This document shows positions 11,517-24,130 of a stretch of 64,000 nt of DNA, piece after piece; the first letter of the stretch is position 1; every line of letters begins with the position of its first letter. The notes beneath the pieces are model-generated. The model was not told where the DNA came from. It worked only from the letters and a program-made list of their open reading frames with translations, and ran no database searches. The stretch covers positions 10,717,001 to 10,781,000 of the forward strand of contig CM075768.1 of NCBI GenBank assembly GCA_037974665.1, in the 5' to 3' direction. Source of the DNA: Ehretia macrophylla. Taxonomy: Eukaryota > Streptophyta > Magnoliopsida > Boraginales > Ehretiaceae. A program made the position numbers and the translations under genes.

Positions 11517-11852
11517 TAAAAGTCATTATAATTTTATTGAGACAGTCTCTTGACTTCTAACAACACATCATTACTATGTCACATATCTAACAAATTCCTA
11601 GATAACTGAATGTAAATTCATTGCCTTAAGACACCCAGTCGTCTCGGGAGATGAAAAGTTTGTGTCATCATCATTGACCCATAAAGTACATGGACCTCCT
11701 ACCCTAGTAAAAGAAAAATTCTTGGAAATGTCCTGTACTTTGAATATTAAAAAACGTCTCAATAAAAGGCTTACACGTGGCATGATGTGATGTATTTTTT
11801 AGCCTTTTATACAAATACTTTTTATTAATTGTACTTTGACCCTTCGTCGTAA

Positions 11853-12166
11853 AGGTATTTTCAATGGGAGATACTATTCACAAAAACTTACTATTTTTGG
11901 TAATTTTAAGAGATTGGGTCTCTAAATTTAAAGCCAAAATACATGGAACCCACACAATTTTAGAGATTTGAGTTAAAATAGAGACATAATTTACTTTTTT
12001 AGTTCTAAATTTAGATACTCAAAAAGTGATTGGGTCTCTATTTTGACAAAAAAGTTGATAAAAGTGGTAGGTCCTATATATTTTGGTTCTAAATTTAGAG
12101 ACTCGGGTCTCTAAAATAACCAAAAATATTAAATTTTTTAAATAGTCTCCACCATTGCAGATACCC
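11853..12166. mobile_element. Tourist-like MITE (PIF/Harbinger), 314 bp
   Basis: Terminal inverted repeats of about 80 bp or more ('aggtattttcaatgggaga' left; complement of the right end 'gggtatctgcaatggtgga') enclose internal 'gggtctctaaattta' blocks. The TSD is TAA at 11850-11852 and 12167-12169, which with this TIR style points to the Tourist group. It shares the 'tctctaaa' arm motif with the better preserved element at 23601. Confidence 0.75.
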
Positions 12167-12169
12167 TAA

Positions 12170-13240
12170 GATGACCAAAGTACTCTTCTATCAAATAAAA
12201 CACTTTGCTGACAGCGCATTGTCCAAGGTGGCATGAGATAACCTTTTTCTTGCGGCACATTTAACAAGGAGTTGTATGATTTGTTATATGCTTTGTGTTA
12301 TTTTGCATACAATAGATATCATTTTGCATATAGAAATATCATTTGACGTAAAATTAATGTTTCATGACTTGTAATATTTCTTAACAACAAATACATCGTC
12401 CTAATATCATCTATATTGACTATGTTTCTAAGTAATTTGTGTTTGACATTTACTTCCATGTAAATTAGGAAAGTTACATTAATTTAGAAAGCAATAAATT
12501 TGAAGAGAAATATAACTACTTTCCATTAATACTAATTGATGCATTAGTTCATCTGAATAAATGAATATTTATAAATTGAATCCTATGTAAATTAGGAAAG
12601 TTACATTTTACATAAGTTGTTTCATTTTTCTTGGTGAAAAATATTATGTGTTGAAGTAAAAATAGGTATGTAAAATTAAGCTATTCTTCATCTTTTATTT
12701 ATTTGGTTCTTGATCTATCTTGCATTTTTTCGTGTAAATAACGAACTATTGTCTGTACTTTTCATATAAATACTGATATGTTATATACATTTCCTAGTAA
12801 TATTGATTTCTTGAAGTAATGATGTCATGCATATTAATTGTAAACAAAGTTTAATTCCAAATAATTAAGTATGTTATTATTATCAATAATCGAGACTTAT
12901 TTCCTAGTAATAGATAGATTGAAAGGTTTCAATAATGGTTTGGTGAATGTCATGTGTGCTTATTTACATACTAATAAGTTAAATACCTTATCAATAAATT
13001 TGGTATGTTTCCTAGGATTGTTGTTTGGAAAGAAAAAGTATTTGGCATTCCTCCACTAATTATAAGAAAACATATAAAGTTTATCTTATTTGATAGTTTA
13101 TTTACGTTATTTTATATCATATGTACCTCGTGGTTAGACATTTAAATTCATGTTAATCTGTTATAGTCATTTGTAAAATCTATTTTATTAACAGTAAAAT
13201 AGTATATGTTTGTTATATTTTGAGCAGTAGGCAAAATAAA
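12170..13240. other. AT-rich flank of the MULE remnant, no gene seen
   Basis: No protein features are visible. Two similar blocks ('tgtaaattaggaaagttaca') recur at about 12461 and 12590. It may include the decayed 5' part of the MULE whose transposase remnant starts near 13230. Confidence 0.35.
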
Positions 13241-14760
13241 TGCCGACGAGATTATACACGATGAAGGTGTAGATATTATTGAATCTGACAATGATGATGT
13301 GGTTCAAGTTGTTAATGATGTTGAGGTAGAGAATTTGAGAGATTTAGATGAAAATGACGTCCTTATTCGTACAGTTGAGTCTAAAAATGAACCATATGTA
13401 TTCTACAATAAAAATACATGTATATTTGGTGTGGCATTAGTTCAAAATGAGTCCATTGAATCTTATATATGGGTGCTAAGCACTTTTATCCATGTGATGA
13501 ACAACAAGAAACTGATGTCTGTGGTTACTGAATGCTCAACATAGGTTGTGCATGCGGCACCTTGAAGAAAATTATAAAAAAAATGTAAAAATACATGGAT
13601 TTACTGGTGTTTTTAAAGATTTATTGACCGCAGATTGTTCGGTAATTGAATTTGAGAATGCTTGGAGGAATATGGGGTTAGCGTGTATTAGAGTCAAGTT
13701 TGTGAACGAGGAAGTTAAGACAAACCACATGTTTCTAGTGTTGACAACAGAGTTACAAGAACTCGAGAGACATGCTACCAACATTTTGTACCCGAGCATT
13801 GTTCTTCAACGTTCAAGCACATATTAAGATGCAAGCTTTATTATGGAACGTTGAAGTTAGGGATGATGGTTTAGTTGTTCGGAATTATCTCATTGCTAAT
13901 AGTGCGAGAGAAGGTTTGTTACGTCTTGTGACATTTAACCAACTCACTTTGGATATTGCTTGTGACTATTGATGTTTGAGTCCATCAGGATATCGTGCAA
14001 GCACATGATATACATGATGAAATGCGAAGGTCCGAATAAGATCCCATCAAGTTGTATCAATAAACGTTGGACAGCTAACATAAATAAATACCTCCGTATA
14101 AAAGGTTCGGTAACTTCTTCTGCAAACGAAGTTGAGATGGCACGCCACGGTGACATTGCATTGAAGTCTACTTAAATGAATTTTTATGGGAAAAAGACGA
14201 GCCAAGGTTATAAAGAGGTAAATGAAGGTATTTTAAAACTAATTACTCGTGCCAAGGAATTGTGGACGATAGAGTTGAACGTAGGCAATCCCGAACCCAA
14301 TATGTCACAATCTTCTCAATTTGACATGGAAGATCCCCAAATTGTACTTCCAATAAGGAGGAACTCCCAAAATAAACGAGTACCGAGACATTGTTTGAAA
14401 TGCGGGTACGTAATTCATTTATTAAATTGTTTTATTTTAAGGTGTATTGTACACTCAAATAATATATGAATGAGTTTTGATTGATTTAATTATTAAAATA
14501 TTTTAGGGGAATCAAATATCAAGCTAACACGAGTCAAAAACAACGCAAACCTCGAGCATCTGATAAGCCTAACCCCTTTAATAGCTTAAACAATTTTAGT
14601 CAATCGAACCAAAAATTTTCATTTGGAGGTACGACATATGGAAATGCTAATGGCAATGGTATGGGCTATGGCAATGCGGTTAGTAGTATGGGTTACAGAT
14701 TCTTGGGCAAATTTTCGGCTCCCGAAATGATAACGCATCTTCAAGTTCATACATCATGTT
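13230..14760 (+). pseudogene. FAR1-type MULE transposase remnant
   Basis: Broken pieces in several plus-strand frames match the FAR1/MuDR transposase at 30.9 kb in the same order. NTCIFGVALVQNESIESY and IWVLSTF (13410-13490) belong to the MULE catalytic domain; RLCMRHLEE follows; EVKTNHMFLVLTTEL and HIKMQALLWNVEV come next (13700-13860). CKHMIYMMKCEGPNKIPSSC with INKRWTANINK (13990-14090) is the end of the SWIM zinc finger, and GYKEVNEGILKLITRAKELW is at about 14206-14265. After a probable intron, at about 14505-14760, there is a Gly/Asn-rich tail. The FAR1 DNA-binding N-terminus, the first catalytic Asp region and the first Cys pair of the SWIM finger are missing. There are at least five frame changes or stops. 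It is a decayed paralogue of the 30.9-kb copy. Confidence 0.75.
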
Positions 14761-15980
14761 ACAAATAATCATTTTCGTTTCTAGGTGTATCACTTTATCT
14801 GGTATGGTATGTATTCATAATTTTTTTCAAGTAATTTATAAGAAATCATACAACTTCTACTTGTGTTGCGAAAATTTCAATTTCTCTCCAAAATTTCAAA
14901 ATTATCTCATTTCAAAATTTGAAGTTCAAATTCTTTTATCTTCCCCTAACTCAAAACCCATCAATTATAGACTTCTAATACACAACCGTTTTAGCTGATT
15001 ATTAATTTATAAAATATTTGGATCGATCAAATACAAAGAAAGTATTTTAAACGCATTATCTTATACTTTTATCAAAATTATTAATTTTTTACATTGGTCC
15101 CAAGTCGGGACCAAATATTTTTATTATTTAAAAGAAATTATTAATTGATCGAGTACTAATTTAAAAAAGTTATACTGTATAAATATAATATATCATTCTA
15201 ATACTTCAAATTTCAATATTTTCCCCCTAAATTCTAACACTTCCCCCCTAAAATTTTAATGTTCCCCCCAATGTTGAAAGGATCTATAAACATCTTTTTC
15301 TCCCTACCCACCCACCATAAAAATAATTTACACACAACATCACCACAAGAACACTCTACCAAGGCAAGGTAAGTTTACTCTATTTGTTTCTCTTCTCCAT
15401 ATCATGCCTCTTTCTTATGATTTTATTTGTTCTCTTTCTCTTTTCTCTTTTGTAGATGAATGACTGTGGTCAATTCTTTGATATGATTGGTTTATAGATC
15501 AAAAATTGTATGAGTTGAATAGGATAAAGTCAAGGGTTTTTCCTAGCTCCTGCACTAATAATGGTAGATGATGTGTGTATATATGGTTGATAAAGTGTGT
15601 GAATAATAATGGTAGATTATGTGTGTATATATGGTTGATAAAGTGTGTGAATAGTAAACATTTTTCCCAGTTCCTGCATTAACTTCTATATTATTTACTT
15701 CTTCAAGTTGCATGGTCTTGGTATATTTTCAACTTATGTTTATGTTAGAGATTAGGATTTATATTAATAGATGGAATTTACAAGGATGATTTATTTAGAC
15801 TAAACTAAATCATGTATCTATTTCTCGTCAAGTGCTACTTTTATTTTTTTGGATCATAGGCTTTAGGAGAAAAACTAGCATTTCCTCATGATGGTATCCT
15901 TTTTCTTTTATAACCTTTTTTTGCTTGTTAGTTGTTCATGAAATTTTATTCATTCTTGTTAATGATGCATGTAGGAAATC
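14761..15980. other. Intergenic with a short tandem duplication
   Basis: No gene is recognised. A palindrome 'ggtcccaagtcgggacc' occurs at about 15094. A 48-bp unit containing 'ggtagatgatgtgtgtatat' is duplicated at 15555-15650, and similar 'cctagctcctgcacta' and 'cccagttcctgcatta' pieces flank it at about 15541 and 15665, so the original repeat may be longer. Confidence 0.45.
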
Positions 15981-16157
15981 ATGAAATGGGTAAGTAGAAT
16001 AAAATGTCATCTAGAAAAAGCTACATGGAAAGAAAGTAGTTTGTCTATTGTTTCATATGGTCTTGCAAGAAGAATAGAAGAAGAGGATGAAGTTGAGTAT
16101 CTCGTGAGACAAAAGGGTCATAGTGTTGACAGCAATGGAGTAGATATGGTCAAGTAA
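15981..16157 (+). CDS. Small unrecognised ORF, possible exon
   Basis: This is a 58-residue ORF beginning MKWVSRIKCHLEKATWKESS and containing an acidic stretch RRIEEEDEVEYL. It directly follows a plausible splice acceptor (tgcatgtag ending at 15973), and a pyrimidine-rich stretch precedes it, so it could be the last exon of a small gene starting near 15350. There a 'caag/gtaagt' donor follows a UTR-like sequence. I do not recognise any family, and chance is a real alternative. Confidence 0.2.
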   Translation: MKWVSRIKCHLEKATWKESSLSIVSYGLARRIEEEDEVEYLVRQKGHSVDSNGVDMVK

Positions 16158-16295
16158 TGTAATATACTGTAAGTGCAATGACTATTATCCATGTGTTTGA
16201 TGTCTTCAAGAACATAAAAAAATAATTTTAATTTTTTTTTGGTTGGCTGAAGTTCGCCTATTCAGGGTTGAAGTTGGTGTTGAAGTTTGCATACA

Positions 16296-16444
16296 TTATA
16301 TATATATATATATAAATAAAAATCGAACAGATAACTCAAAGGAAACAAACATCATAAAAAAATTAAGCAAACTTCACAAATCTTTTTATGATGTTTGTTT
16401 CCTTTGAGTTTATCTGCTCAATTTTATTTATAATAATTATTAGC

Positions 16445-16504
<60 letters not shown>
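16296..16504. mobile_element. Hairpin element between (TA)n tracts (micron-like)
   Basis: Arms at 16314-16360 and 16382-16431 are inverted copies ('agataactcaaaggaaacaa' and 'ttgtttcctttgagttta'), with only about three differences over roughly 45 bp and a loop of about 21 bases. A TA run lies on each side (16297-16313 and 16446-16504). MITEs that insert in TA microsatellites are known from rice (micron). A structured small-RNA precursor is the alternative. Confidence 0.6.
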
Positions 16505-16508
<4 letters not shown>

Positions 16509-17133
16509 CTTTCCTGGTTTAAGCGTAAAAGATGTCCAAATATGCAGCAATAGTTGGCGTTCAAGGGATTCAATACTCGACATATACTATACAATAGGCG
16601 TTGTCTTGTAATCAATAGATTGAATTTCAAATTTATCGTAGGAACCCTCAAAAGGATCTTTATATTTAGTTGTAAAGTCACAATTCATCCATGTAATATG
16701 CTCTATTAACTATGTTAGACAAGATACTCATATTTGCATTCTTCAGAAAGTCCTATTCTTCAAAGCCAATGGATTCAGTCAACAAGTAATTTACTGTGTA
16801 AGGTCTCTACAATGAACTAGTTACAAAAACACAAAAGGAAGTAAATGTTCTACCAATCTAGTGGAACAAAGTCCATAAATGTAACAATGAACCCCCAATA
16901 GGGAGGAAGAAGCATAAACAAATATTAATCAATTCACAAGTTTTTCCTTTAAATGTAATGACCACAAAAAGAAGTTGCATGAATGAAAATAGTCATTCAA
17001 AAGGAAAGGAAAAAGTCAAGGGTAACAATTACAAAAAACAACTATCATAAAGAAGAGACAACAAAATATGGATAAAGAGATACAAATTTGATACAGTGGC
17101 AACAGTCGAAACTAATCATCCTGATTGAATTAC

Positions 17134-20100
17134 TGTTAGCCTTAGGCCTAATGCATGATTTTGATGACAGCAAATAAGCTATTTGGTTATGTCAAGTGTG
17201 GTTGATCTAATGTGTCTCTATTGCTAAAATGCATACTTGTGACTCTTGTGGATAAATAGTACATATTTTGTTTGAGTCATATATTGATTGGATGAAGGAC
17301 TTGCATAAAGAAAATAATTGTATAAATCTAATTAAGAATGCAAGTATGATCAAATTGACTTATCAAGTGTGATTGTGTCAATATGTTTATATGCTTAAAT
17401 ACACATTTGTTGGCTTTGTGCATTAATGTATATATTAACAAGGGCCAAATTGTGCTTGAATATTTTGGCTTGTGCAGGTTATGTTGTACTAATATTTTTG
17501 TGAGCCAAAATATCTTGTGAATGATTGATGTTAAAAGAGGAAGAGGATCTTGCTTCAAAGAAGATAATATGATTGATTAAAAAAGGGATGCAAGATCAAG
17601 AAGATGCAAATCTTGTCGGCCATTGAAGAATGCAATGATCAAGCTCACCACAAGCTATACCAATAAAGTCTTGAAGAATTATAGAAGTGAAGATCTTTAA
17701 GATCAAGACATGAAGACTTGAAGATGATGTGGTAACATAAGGCAGAGATGTGGTGACATAAGGGGTGTAACGCCCCAACTCGACCTCACCTACGATCAGT
17801 TAGGACGCAATGGAATTTCGGCAGTATAACAACAGTAACACGGATACCGGGCTCTAAACCAACCCTTTTGTAACTCATACAGCCAACTTCAAGATCAACA
17901 ATAACTCCACAACCATGTTAACAACATACAATACAACCATATCCATATATTATACATTTTTTCAACAACTCATTCATAAGTTATACGCCTCCGTTCCAAC
18001 ATCATACAAAGGTTATATTATACATTTATAAAATAGATTATAAACCAGTCTAGCAACCTTTTCATGTTCCAAAAGAAAGACTACTAAACTATCATTACAT
18101 AAGTCATTATCTTTAGGTAAGTTAAACAATACAATATATTACAAAAACTAAGACAAACTCATGGAAACGACTCCGGCACATAAGACTCGTCCATGTAAGG
18201 TGCATTATCAACCTCCTGAGGCACGTGCCCATAATCTGGTTCAATAACACCTGCTTGCAGATAACGAATGAGAGTGAGCTTATGTAAAACAAGCCCAGTT
18301 AGGATTCGATAGATCTTTTAAAAGCATTTACGATACCCCTTGAAAATCATCCTTTGAGCAGTACACACACAATAAACATCAATAACATTACAAGTACAAC
18401 AATAACAATAATCAATCAATAAGGATACTCTAGTTGGTGTAGCTCCAAACGCCATCACGATCTCATCACGATCTCAATCATCTTCTTGTAACTCTCCATT
18501 ACTCACACACCCGAGGTACCTCATCTAGCCTTTCCCTCCATGACACCTCCGCCCGTGCGAGCTGGGGGTAGTCTATGATAGTCATGTCGTTATCAATCCG
18601 ACAGCCCAATGTTGCCTAAGAGGTGGCACACACTTATCAAGACTCTTGACAATAATAATAAACATTCATATCACAGGAGGACAACAAAAGTAGGTTGCCT
18701 ATCTCCCAGCATCATCAATAATCAATCAATTAACATCATTTCAATAACATAAGATCAATTAATCAATTAACAACTCAACAACTAAGTTAGATAACAAAGT
18801 AGGCCACCCAACTTACATGCATTAAACCACATAACCAATCCCGAACCTAACCAACAATAACCCAAGATTCAACCACTTATACAACACCCAAACAACCAAA
18901 GACAATATTTCAACATTTAAAGAAAGACTACACAAACTTCCAACAATCATAACTTACAATGTACTAATCCAATAACCTCCAGACCATTTCCTATCACTCA
19001 CCCACTCATGCATCTACATTAGCCCCCTTGGAAACCAACCATAACACATCTAGAGCAAGCCCGGCAACCCTCATTCCGCATTGCACTAAGTCTCAAATTT
19101 TTGGACTTTCACCACGACATCCAAATCAAAAATTCGGCATTACAACATTACTACCCCATAATTAACAAACTTTTAGAAGGTATAATCAACCAATTCCATC
19201 CACTACAACAACATTTATTCAACAACAAGCCAAATACTCAACTTTAATACCCAAAAAATAGAAATACATGCTACTACCGATCAAAACAGCTATAAACACA
19301 TATAAATGATCCTTGACAACTACTGAGCAACAATCTAACAACAATTTAACATTTTATCAGATAAAAATTCAATTATATGAAATTGACATAAGTTAGCATT
19401 TTGAGATCTAGAATTTTTCTCTCACCTTTGATGTTATATGTTGCTAGAAAGGTGTGCAATAGGTGGCCAACAAGTGAAATCAAGGTTTGGTTCAAGAGTT
19501 TTGGCCTTGGATTGCAAGTTTTATTGAAAAATTGCCTTTGAAAACCTTGAAGTTTCCTTCTCTTTTTCTCCCTCAAACTCTCGGCCTTGTGTGTGTTGTG
19601 TGAGTATGTTTTGTGAGCTTTTTAGTGTGTGTTGATGATATAAGCTCAAGGTCAACAAAAATAATAAAAGTCAAAGTTAGTTTCCTAGTCTTTTAATTAG
19701 TATTTTTAGTCTTTTAATTATTTTCTTGACTATTTCGCTCACAAACATGCAATTAACACTTAGAATATTTTTAGGTAGTATATTTTTAGTTGACAAGGAG
19801 TTTCTCATGCAAACATTTACACCTGACTCGATTAAAAACTCGATTTTCGCAAAAGAATGTGTAAAAACCTTTAAAATTCCTAATCCTATTTAATCAGACA
19901 CGGGTCTATTTATATCCGAGGACTAGGTTTTAAGACGTTTAAAACACCCGTGTAAAAATTTTAACAGACGTGTGTTCAAAATACTATTCACAAAAGCCGT
20001 AGAGAAAATTTATGATGCCGATTTTGATGAAAATTTTATGAATGTACACATAGCATGTAATAGAAATATAAATCACAGAATTAGCACATTCTAACTCATA

Positions 20101-21427
20101 TAACACATAAACAGGTCAAAACACGCAATTCTATGCAAAAGGTGAAAACTGGGGTTTCACAAGGGGTAGCAGCTTGAACTTGTTGTTTGCCTTGGATTTG
20201 CATTTGTGTGGTAAAAGCTCTTGACGATCTTTCAAATGATTTTAAATATTTTTTAAAGAGATTTTTTTCAGGTCAAATATCTTTTGAAGAATTGTTCTTA
20301 AAAAGTCTAAATGTCTTTACCTTCAAAAGATTGAATTTCGGGTGAAAATTGTTTTCAAACTCTTGAATTGCAAAAATTGGTTTTAATATTTTCTCAAGAG
20401 TTTAAAAAATGTTTGGGGATGTTAAAAAGGTTGAAAAAGCTTTTGAAGAGGTGTTCTTGAGGTGTCAAAATGTTTTACCTTCAAAAGATTGAAATTCGGT
20501 TGAGATTGTCTCAAATAGGCAAAATCTGGAAATGCTGGTTGACTTCATCAACCGGCTTTTCTAGTGAATGTCGGAGAACAATGGCGGAAGAAGGCATCGA
20601 CCGACTAATCACCAGGCTTTTGAAAAACTCGACGTTAAAGAGCCGTTTTTCTTATTCTTTTTATACCAAACTTCACCCATTTCATCCAATACCTCTTCCA
20701 CACATTTTTCCTTTATGCTAAGCTTATATTGTTGATTCAAAACATTAAAACGCATCAAGCTTGAGCTTACAACGTGCAAATCCTATGAGCATTCAAGAAG
20801 AGCTTTAAATTGTATTATCTATTCATTGAGGAGTTATGTTGTGCTTCATTGTAATATTCAATTCTTTGTATTGTATACACTCATGGGGCTCTAGATTAGG
20901 ATTGAGAAAGTCTTTATAAAGAGATGAGTGTGGGAAAATCCTTTATGGATTCAAAGGGTAGATGTTGTAGGTTTGAGGTCTTACCTACATTTGAAAAGAC
21001 CTTGGCTGACTTTTGTGGATTCAAGGGTTGTTATACATGCTCTTGTGGATTCAAGAGTAGTTTCTAAGTTGGTTTGTGCTTCACCAACTTATGAAGAAGC
21101 GCGAAAGTTCTAGTGGAGTTTATGGAAATCCTAAGGGGAAGAAGAACTTAGGCGATGGATGTAGATTAGCGAACCACCCTAAAATATTGTGTTTGATTTC
21201 TCTCGCCCTACTCTATTTACTTTCCTTGTTATTCATTATAACTTGCTAGATTATATTGTTCATATATGTGAATTTATTAATTATAATCTATCTTTACAAG
21301 TTGTGAATACATGGTGTTTGATAAATAGTCAAAGTGAGCATAACAATTGAATTCCATAGTTTTTAAAAATAGTAGTATTGCCTCCTTATCCTAATTTACC
21401 CCCCTCTTAGAATATTTTGGGCTAACA
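17134..21427. mobile_element. Solo LTR or LTR-type element (host of a nested LTR)
   Basis: The element runs from 'tgttagcc' to 'gggctaaca' (TG...CA ends with short inverted repeats) and is bordered by a perfect 6-bp TSD 'aattac' at 17128-17133 and 21428-21433. Without the insert at 17766-20161 it is about 1.9 kb. It has no internal gag-pol, so it is best read as a solo LTR left by recombination, or a non-coding LTR element. Family is uncertain. The structure is fossil, and ORFs inside it carry no known domains. Confidence 0.75.
17766..20161 (-). mobile_element. Nested solo LTR (Gypsy/chromovirus-like), 2.4 kb
   Basis: The ends are 'tgtaacgcccc' and 'ggggtttcaca', with a perfect 5-bp TSD 'agggg' at 17761-17765 and 20162-20166. 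The 'ggggcgttaca' end style is typical of large plant Gypsy (Tekay/Del-like) LTRs, and by that reading the LTR is on the minus strand. No internal coding domains are present, so it is a solo LTR. The intact TSD suggests it is younger than the LTR it interrupts. Confidence 0.78.
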
Positions 21428-21433
21428 AATTAC

Positions 21434-22470
21434 AAAAGCAAAATCAGTCATATATAGAAATTCCACATATATAGAAAGTTGTTTATAAAGAAAACCAAAC
21501 TAACAAAAGCTTTGCCAAAGATAAAAGATACACTTTTAGTTCTATTGATTGTTCTTGACGTTCTTAGAAAGCTACCCATTGATCCATCTCCTATATGAAA
21601 GTAGTCGTTCTAGATAAATGAGTGGGCATGTGTATGCTTCCAGCCTCATTCAGCCATATTAGGAGGGACCACTTCTGTGAAGTCTCTAAGTAGATTTTAC
21701 CATCTTAGCTCAATCCAGTCACGTGCCATTCATATGGTTGTTCTGCTAAAAACCTTCCAATTAGTAATAGTCTTCAGAATCTACCTATAAGAATCAAGGA
21801 GAAATTCAATTGTGAATAAGGCATCGAATGCAATACTTCTCAACCATAGAGAACACTGTTTTAGAATCAAAGCTCGAACTTGTATTTGATATCCATACAT
21901 CAACTAGGACTGTGCTTAAATGCAAACACATCACCAACATCACCATAGCAAAATTTAACTAATTATTGAGGAATAGGGTGGTGCTTAGAAACAAATGGCA
22001 AAAAGAAAATCCAGGCGGCTTCAAAGACACCAATTCACTAAATCATTTCTTAAACTCTATGTATATAATTAAATCTTCAATACGCTACTTCCATGTTTAC
22101 CAAATGTATGAAGACAAAAATTAACTTCAACATCACAAAAGACGGACTTAAAAAGCCACATACCGACGCTTTATGCCCAATCATTCCAAGCTTGGTAAAA
22201 GTTAGTGATCGAAAGTGCATATTCAAATGCAAATTGCGTATACCCTCAAAAATGAATTTTATGAAGCAGTAAAAGATTATGACAATAATGCAAATCTATT
22301 CAAGAAAAATGCATCTAGCCCCATCCATAATTTTCAACTTCAGCCACCATAATAAATAAACTAAATAATTATTTGTTTTGTAATAAGGGTGAAACAAAAA
22401 CAATTGTGTAGCGGATTCAATATGTTTAGTAACCAATAATGCAATTTACACTCGTAATAGAAAAGAGGAG
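21434..22470. other. Intergenic, no gene seen
   Basis: Moderately AT-rich DNA without repeats or coding features that I can recognise. It may contain 3' parts of the weak minus-strand gene candidate at 22.5-23.2 kb. Confidence 0.35.
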
Positions 22471-22477
22471 TCGAACG

Positions 22478-23180
22478 TCAACTAGAATGGTTCTTACTGT
22501 TTAGCATGTTAACTAAAAGAAACAAAGGAGTAAGTAGACATACACTTGTATGTGGGACGAATAGTTCTTCGACAGGAGAGATAGTAGGAGTACAAGCATT
22601 CAACAACATTATTGTCGCGCCGGAGATAACAATCTCCACTTCTTGCTTCACATTCTCGGCAGTAGGCTCGATACTAGTAAAGTGAAAATCCATTAACCAT
22701 CGTATCAAGAATCCTTAGAAAATGTGTTATCAATTATGGAAACGCTTTTGAGACCTAAGCCACCATGTTCATCTTACAATCATCCAATTCCGCTACCTTC
22801 ACTTCTTCTCCAAGTAAAACATAAGAATACTCTTATAACGAAGATGAAGATGTGTAGGACAAAATTTTTGTATTGCAAGAGGCAATACGTAGAGAGAAGA
22901 CTCAAACCACAACTGTCGCCCTCACTCTCACTCTCACTATCACCATCACCACCACTGCCACCTTCTCACTTTTACCAATGCCACAATCGTTGTCGACCAA
23001 TCAACAAAAATAAAGCAAAAAATGCAACATCATACATACAAAATAAAATTAATGGAACTTACATTTTTTGGTTGTGATCTTGATGATGGAAGATGGAGCC
23101 AGTGAAGAAGATGGAGAAGGTGGATCGGAATGTGCCGAATGACTCCCAAAAAAAATGAACAAAATGATCTGAATCTCCAT
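22478..23180 (-). CDS. Weak two-exon gene candidate, secreted-like N-terminus
   Basis: On the minus strand an ATG at 23178-23180 opens 39 codons with a hydrophobic start (MEIQIILFIFFGSHSAHS) and then a Pro/Ser-rich stretch (PPSPSSSLAPSS), ending at 23063 before a strong donor GTAAGT. About 0.35 kb further on, an open stretch (about 22539-22708) reads FHFTSIEPTAENVKQEVEIV and LLNACTPTISPVEELFVPHT before another GTATGT donor-like site. A GA/CT-rich leader precedes the ATG. I recognise neither piece. The model is inferred from splice-site look-alikes and could be wrong. Confidence 0.2.
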
Positions 23181-23600
23181 ATGAGAGGGATAGAGAGGAG
23201 AGACTATGAGAGCTAACAAAGAGGGGGAGTAAACGTATGTGAGAGAGTGAAGAGACGTGGGAGAGTGGAGATACTCTGATCTGATGTGACTCTTGTAGAC
23301 TTCGGAAATGAGCGAAAGGCATTTTTGTAATTTGTTTATTCAAGTTAGTTTTTAATCTATAAATTATTTTTATTTATTTCATAATTGTTAAATTTTGCTT
23401 TGATATTCAAAGATTCTTTGTTTAGTATTGTAGTTGATTTTGATATATGAATATAATAGATGTTTTGTTATTTTTGTATAGTACATATTGAATTTATATT
23501 TTTTCTTAAATTAAATCAAGGGAATGCCTTGAAGACTCCATTTTTCGCTATAATGGGTTTAAATTAAAGTGTGATTTAGTTAAAACATATTGTACCCTAA

Positions 23601-23935
23601 GGCTATCCTCAATGGAGTCTCTAAAATACAAAACTTTCTTAATTTGGGTATTTTTAGAGACCCCAGTCTCTAAAAACAACACTATTCATGGTAAAAGTAC
23701 GTGGGGTCCACCACTTTTGGCTTAAAAGATGCCACTATAGAGACCCAGTCTCTATTTTTTTCAACAAATTTGTGGAAGAAAATGGAGACTGGGTTTCTAT
23801 TTTGGCATCTTTTAAGCCAAAAGTGGTAGATCCCACGTACTTTTATCATGAATAGTGTTATTTTTAGAGACTGGAATCTCTAAAAACACCTAAATTATGA
23901 AAGTTTTGCATTTGAAGACTCCATTGAGGATGCCC
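23601..23935. mobile_element. Tourist-like hairpin MITE, 335 bp
   Basis: Two arms of about 165 bp form a near-perfect inverted repeat: 'ggctatcctcaatggagtct' at the left end and complement 'gggcatcctcaatggagtct' at the right. The similarity continues through 'gtacgtgggg', 'ccacttttggcttaaaagat' and 'agactgggtctct' blocks to a loop of only a few tens of bases near 23765. The TSD is TAA at 23598-23600 and 23936-23938. Arm divergence is low, so the copy is younger than the related one at 11853. Its transcript would fold into a long hairpin. Confidence 0.88.
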
Positions 23936-24096
23936 TAATGAATCAAAAATATGATTTTAGACCTAAGACCAATAGTTTTTCTTTATAATTTATATAAAAA
24001 ATATGCATAATTGAGGGCTACCGACTTTCGGTAACTAATACTAACACTATAGTGCCTACCCTGATTCTTGATAGCTAACTTGACAAAAAATTCTTC

Positions 24097-24130
24097 TATG
24101 TGGCTGTGGCAATTCTGTCACAGCTACATA
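24097..24130. repeat. Short inverted repeat
   Basis: 'tatgtggctgtggca' and 'tgtcacagctacata' form a 15-bp stem with about two mismatches. Further 'ctgtcacagtcacat' pieces follow to 24156. No function is evident. Confidence 0.45.

Noticed and set aside
22724-23077. Plus-strand ORF with a Ser/Pro/Leu-rich middle
   Set aside because: The Ser/Pro run is the translation of a 'tcactctcac' low-complexity stretch; the rest shows no coding features.
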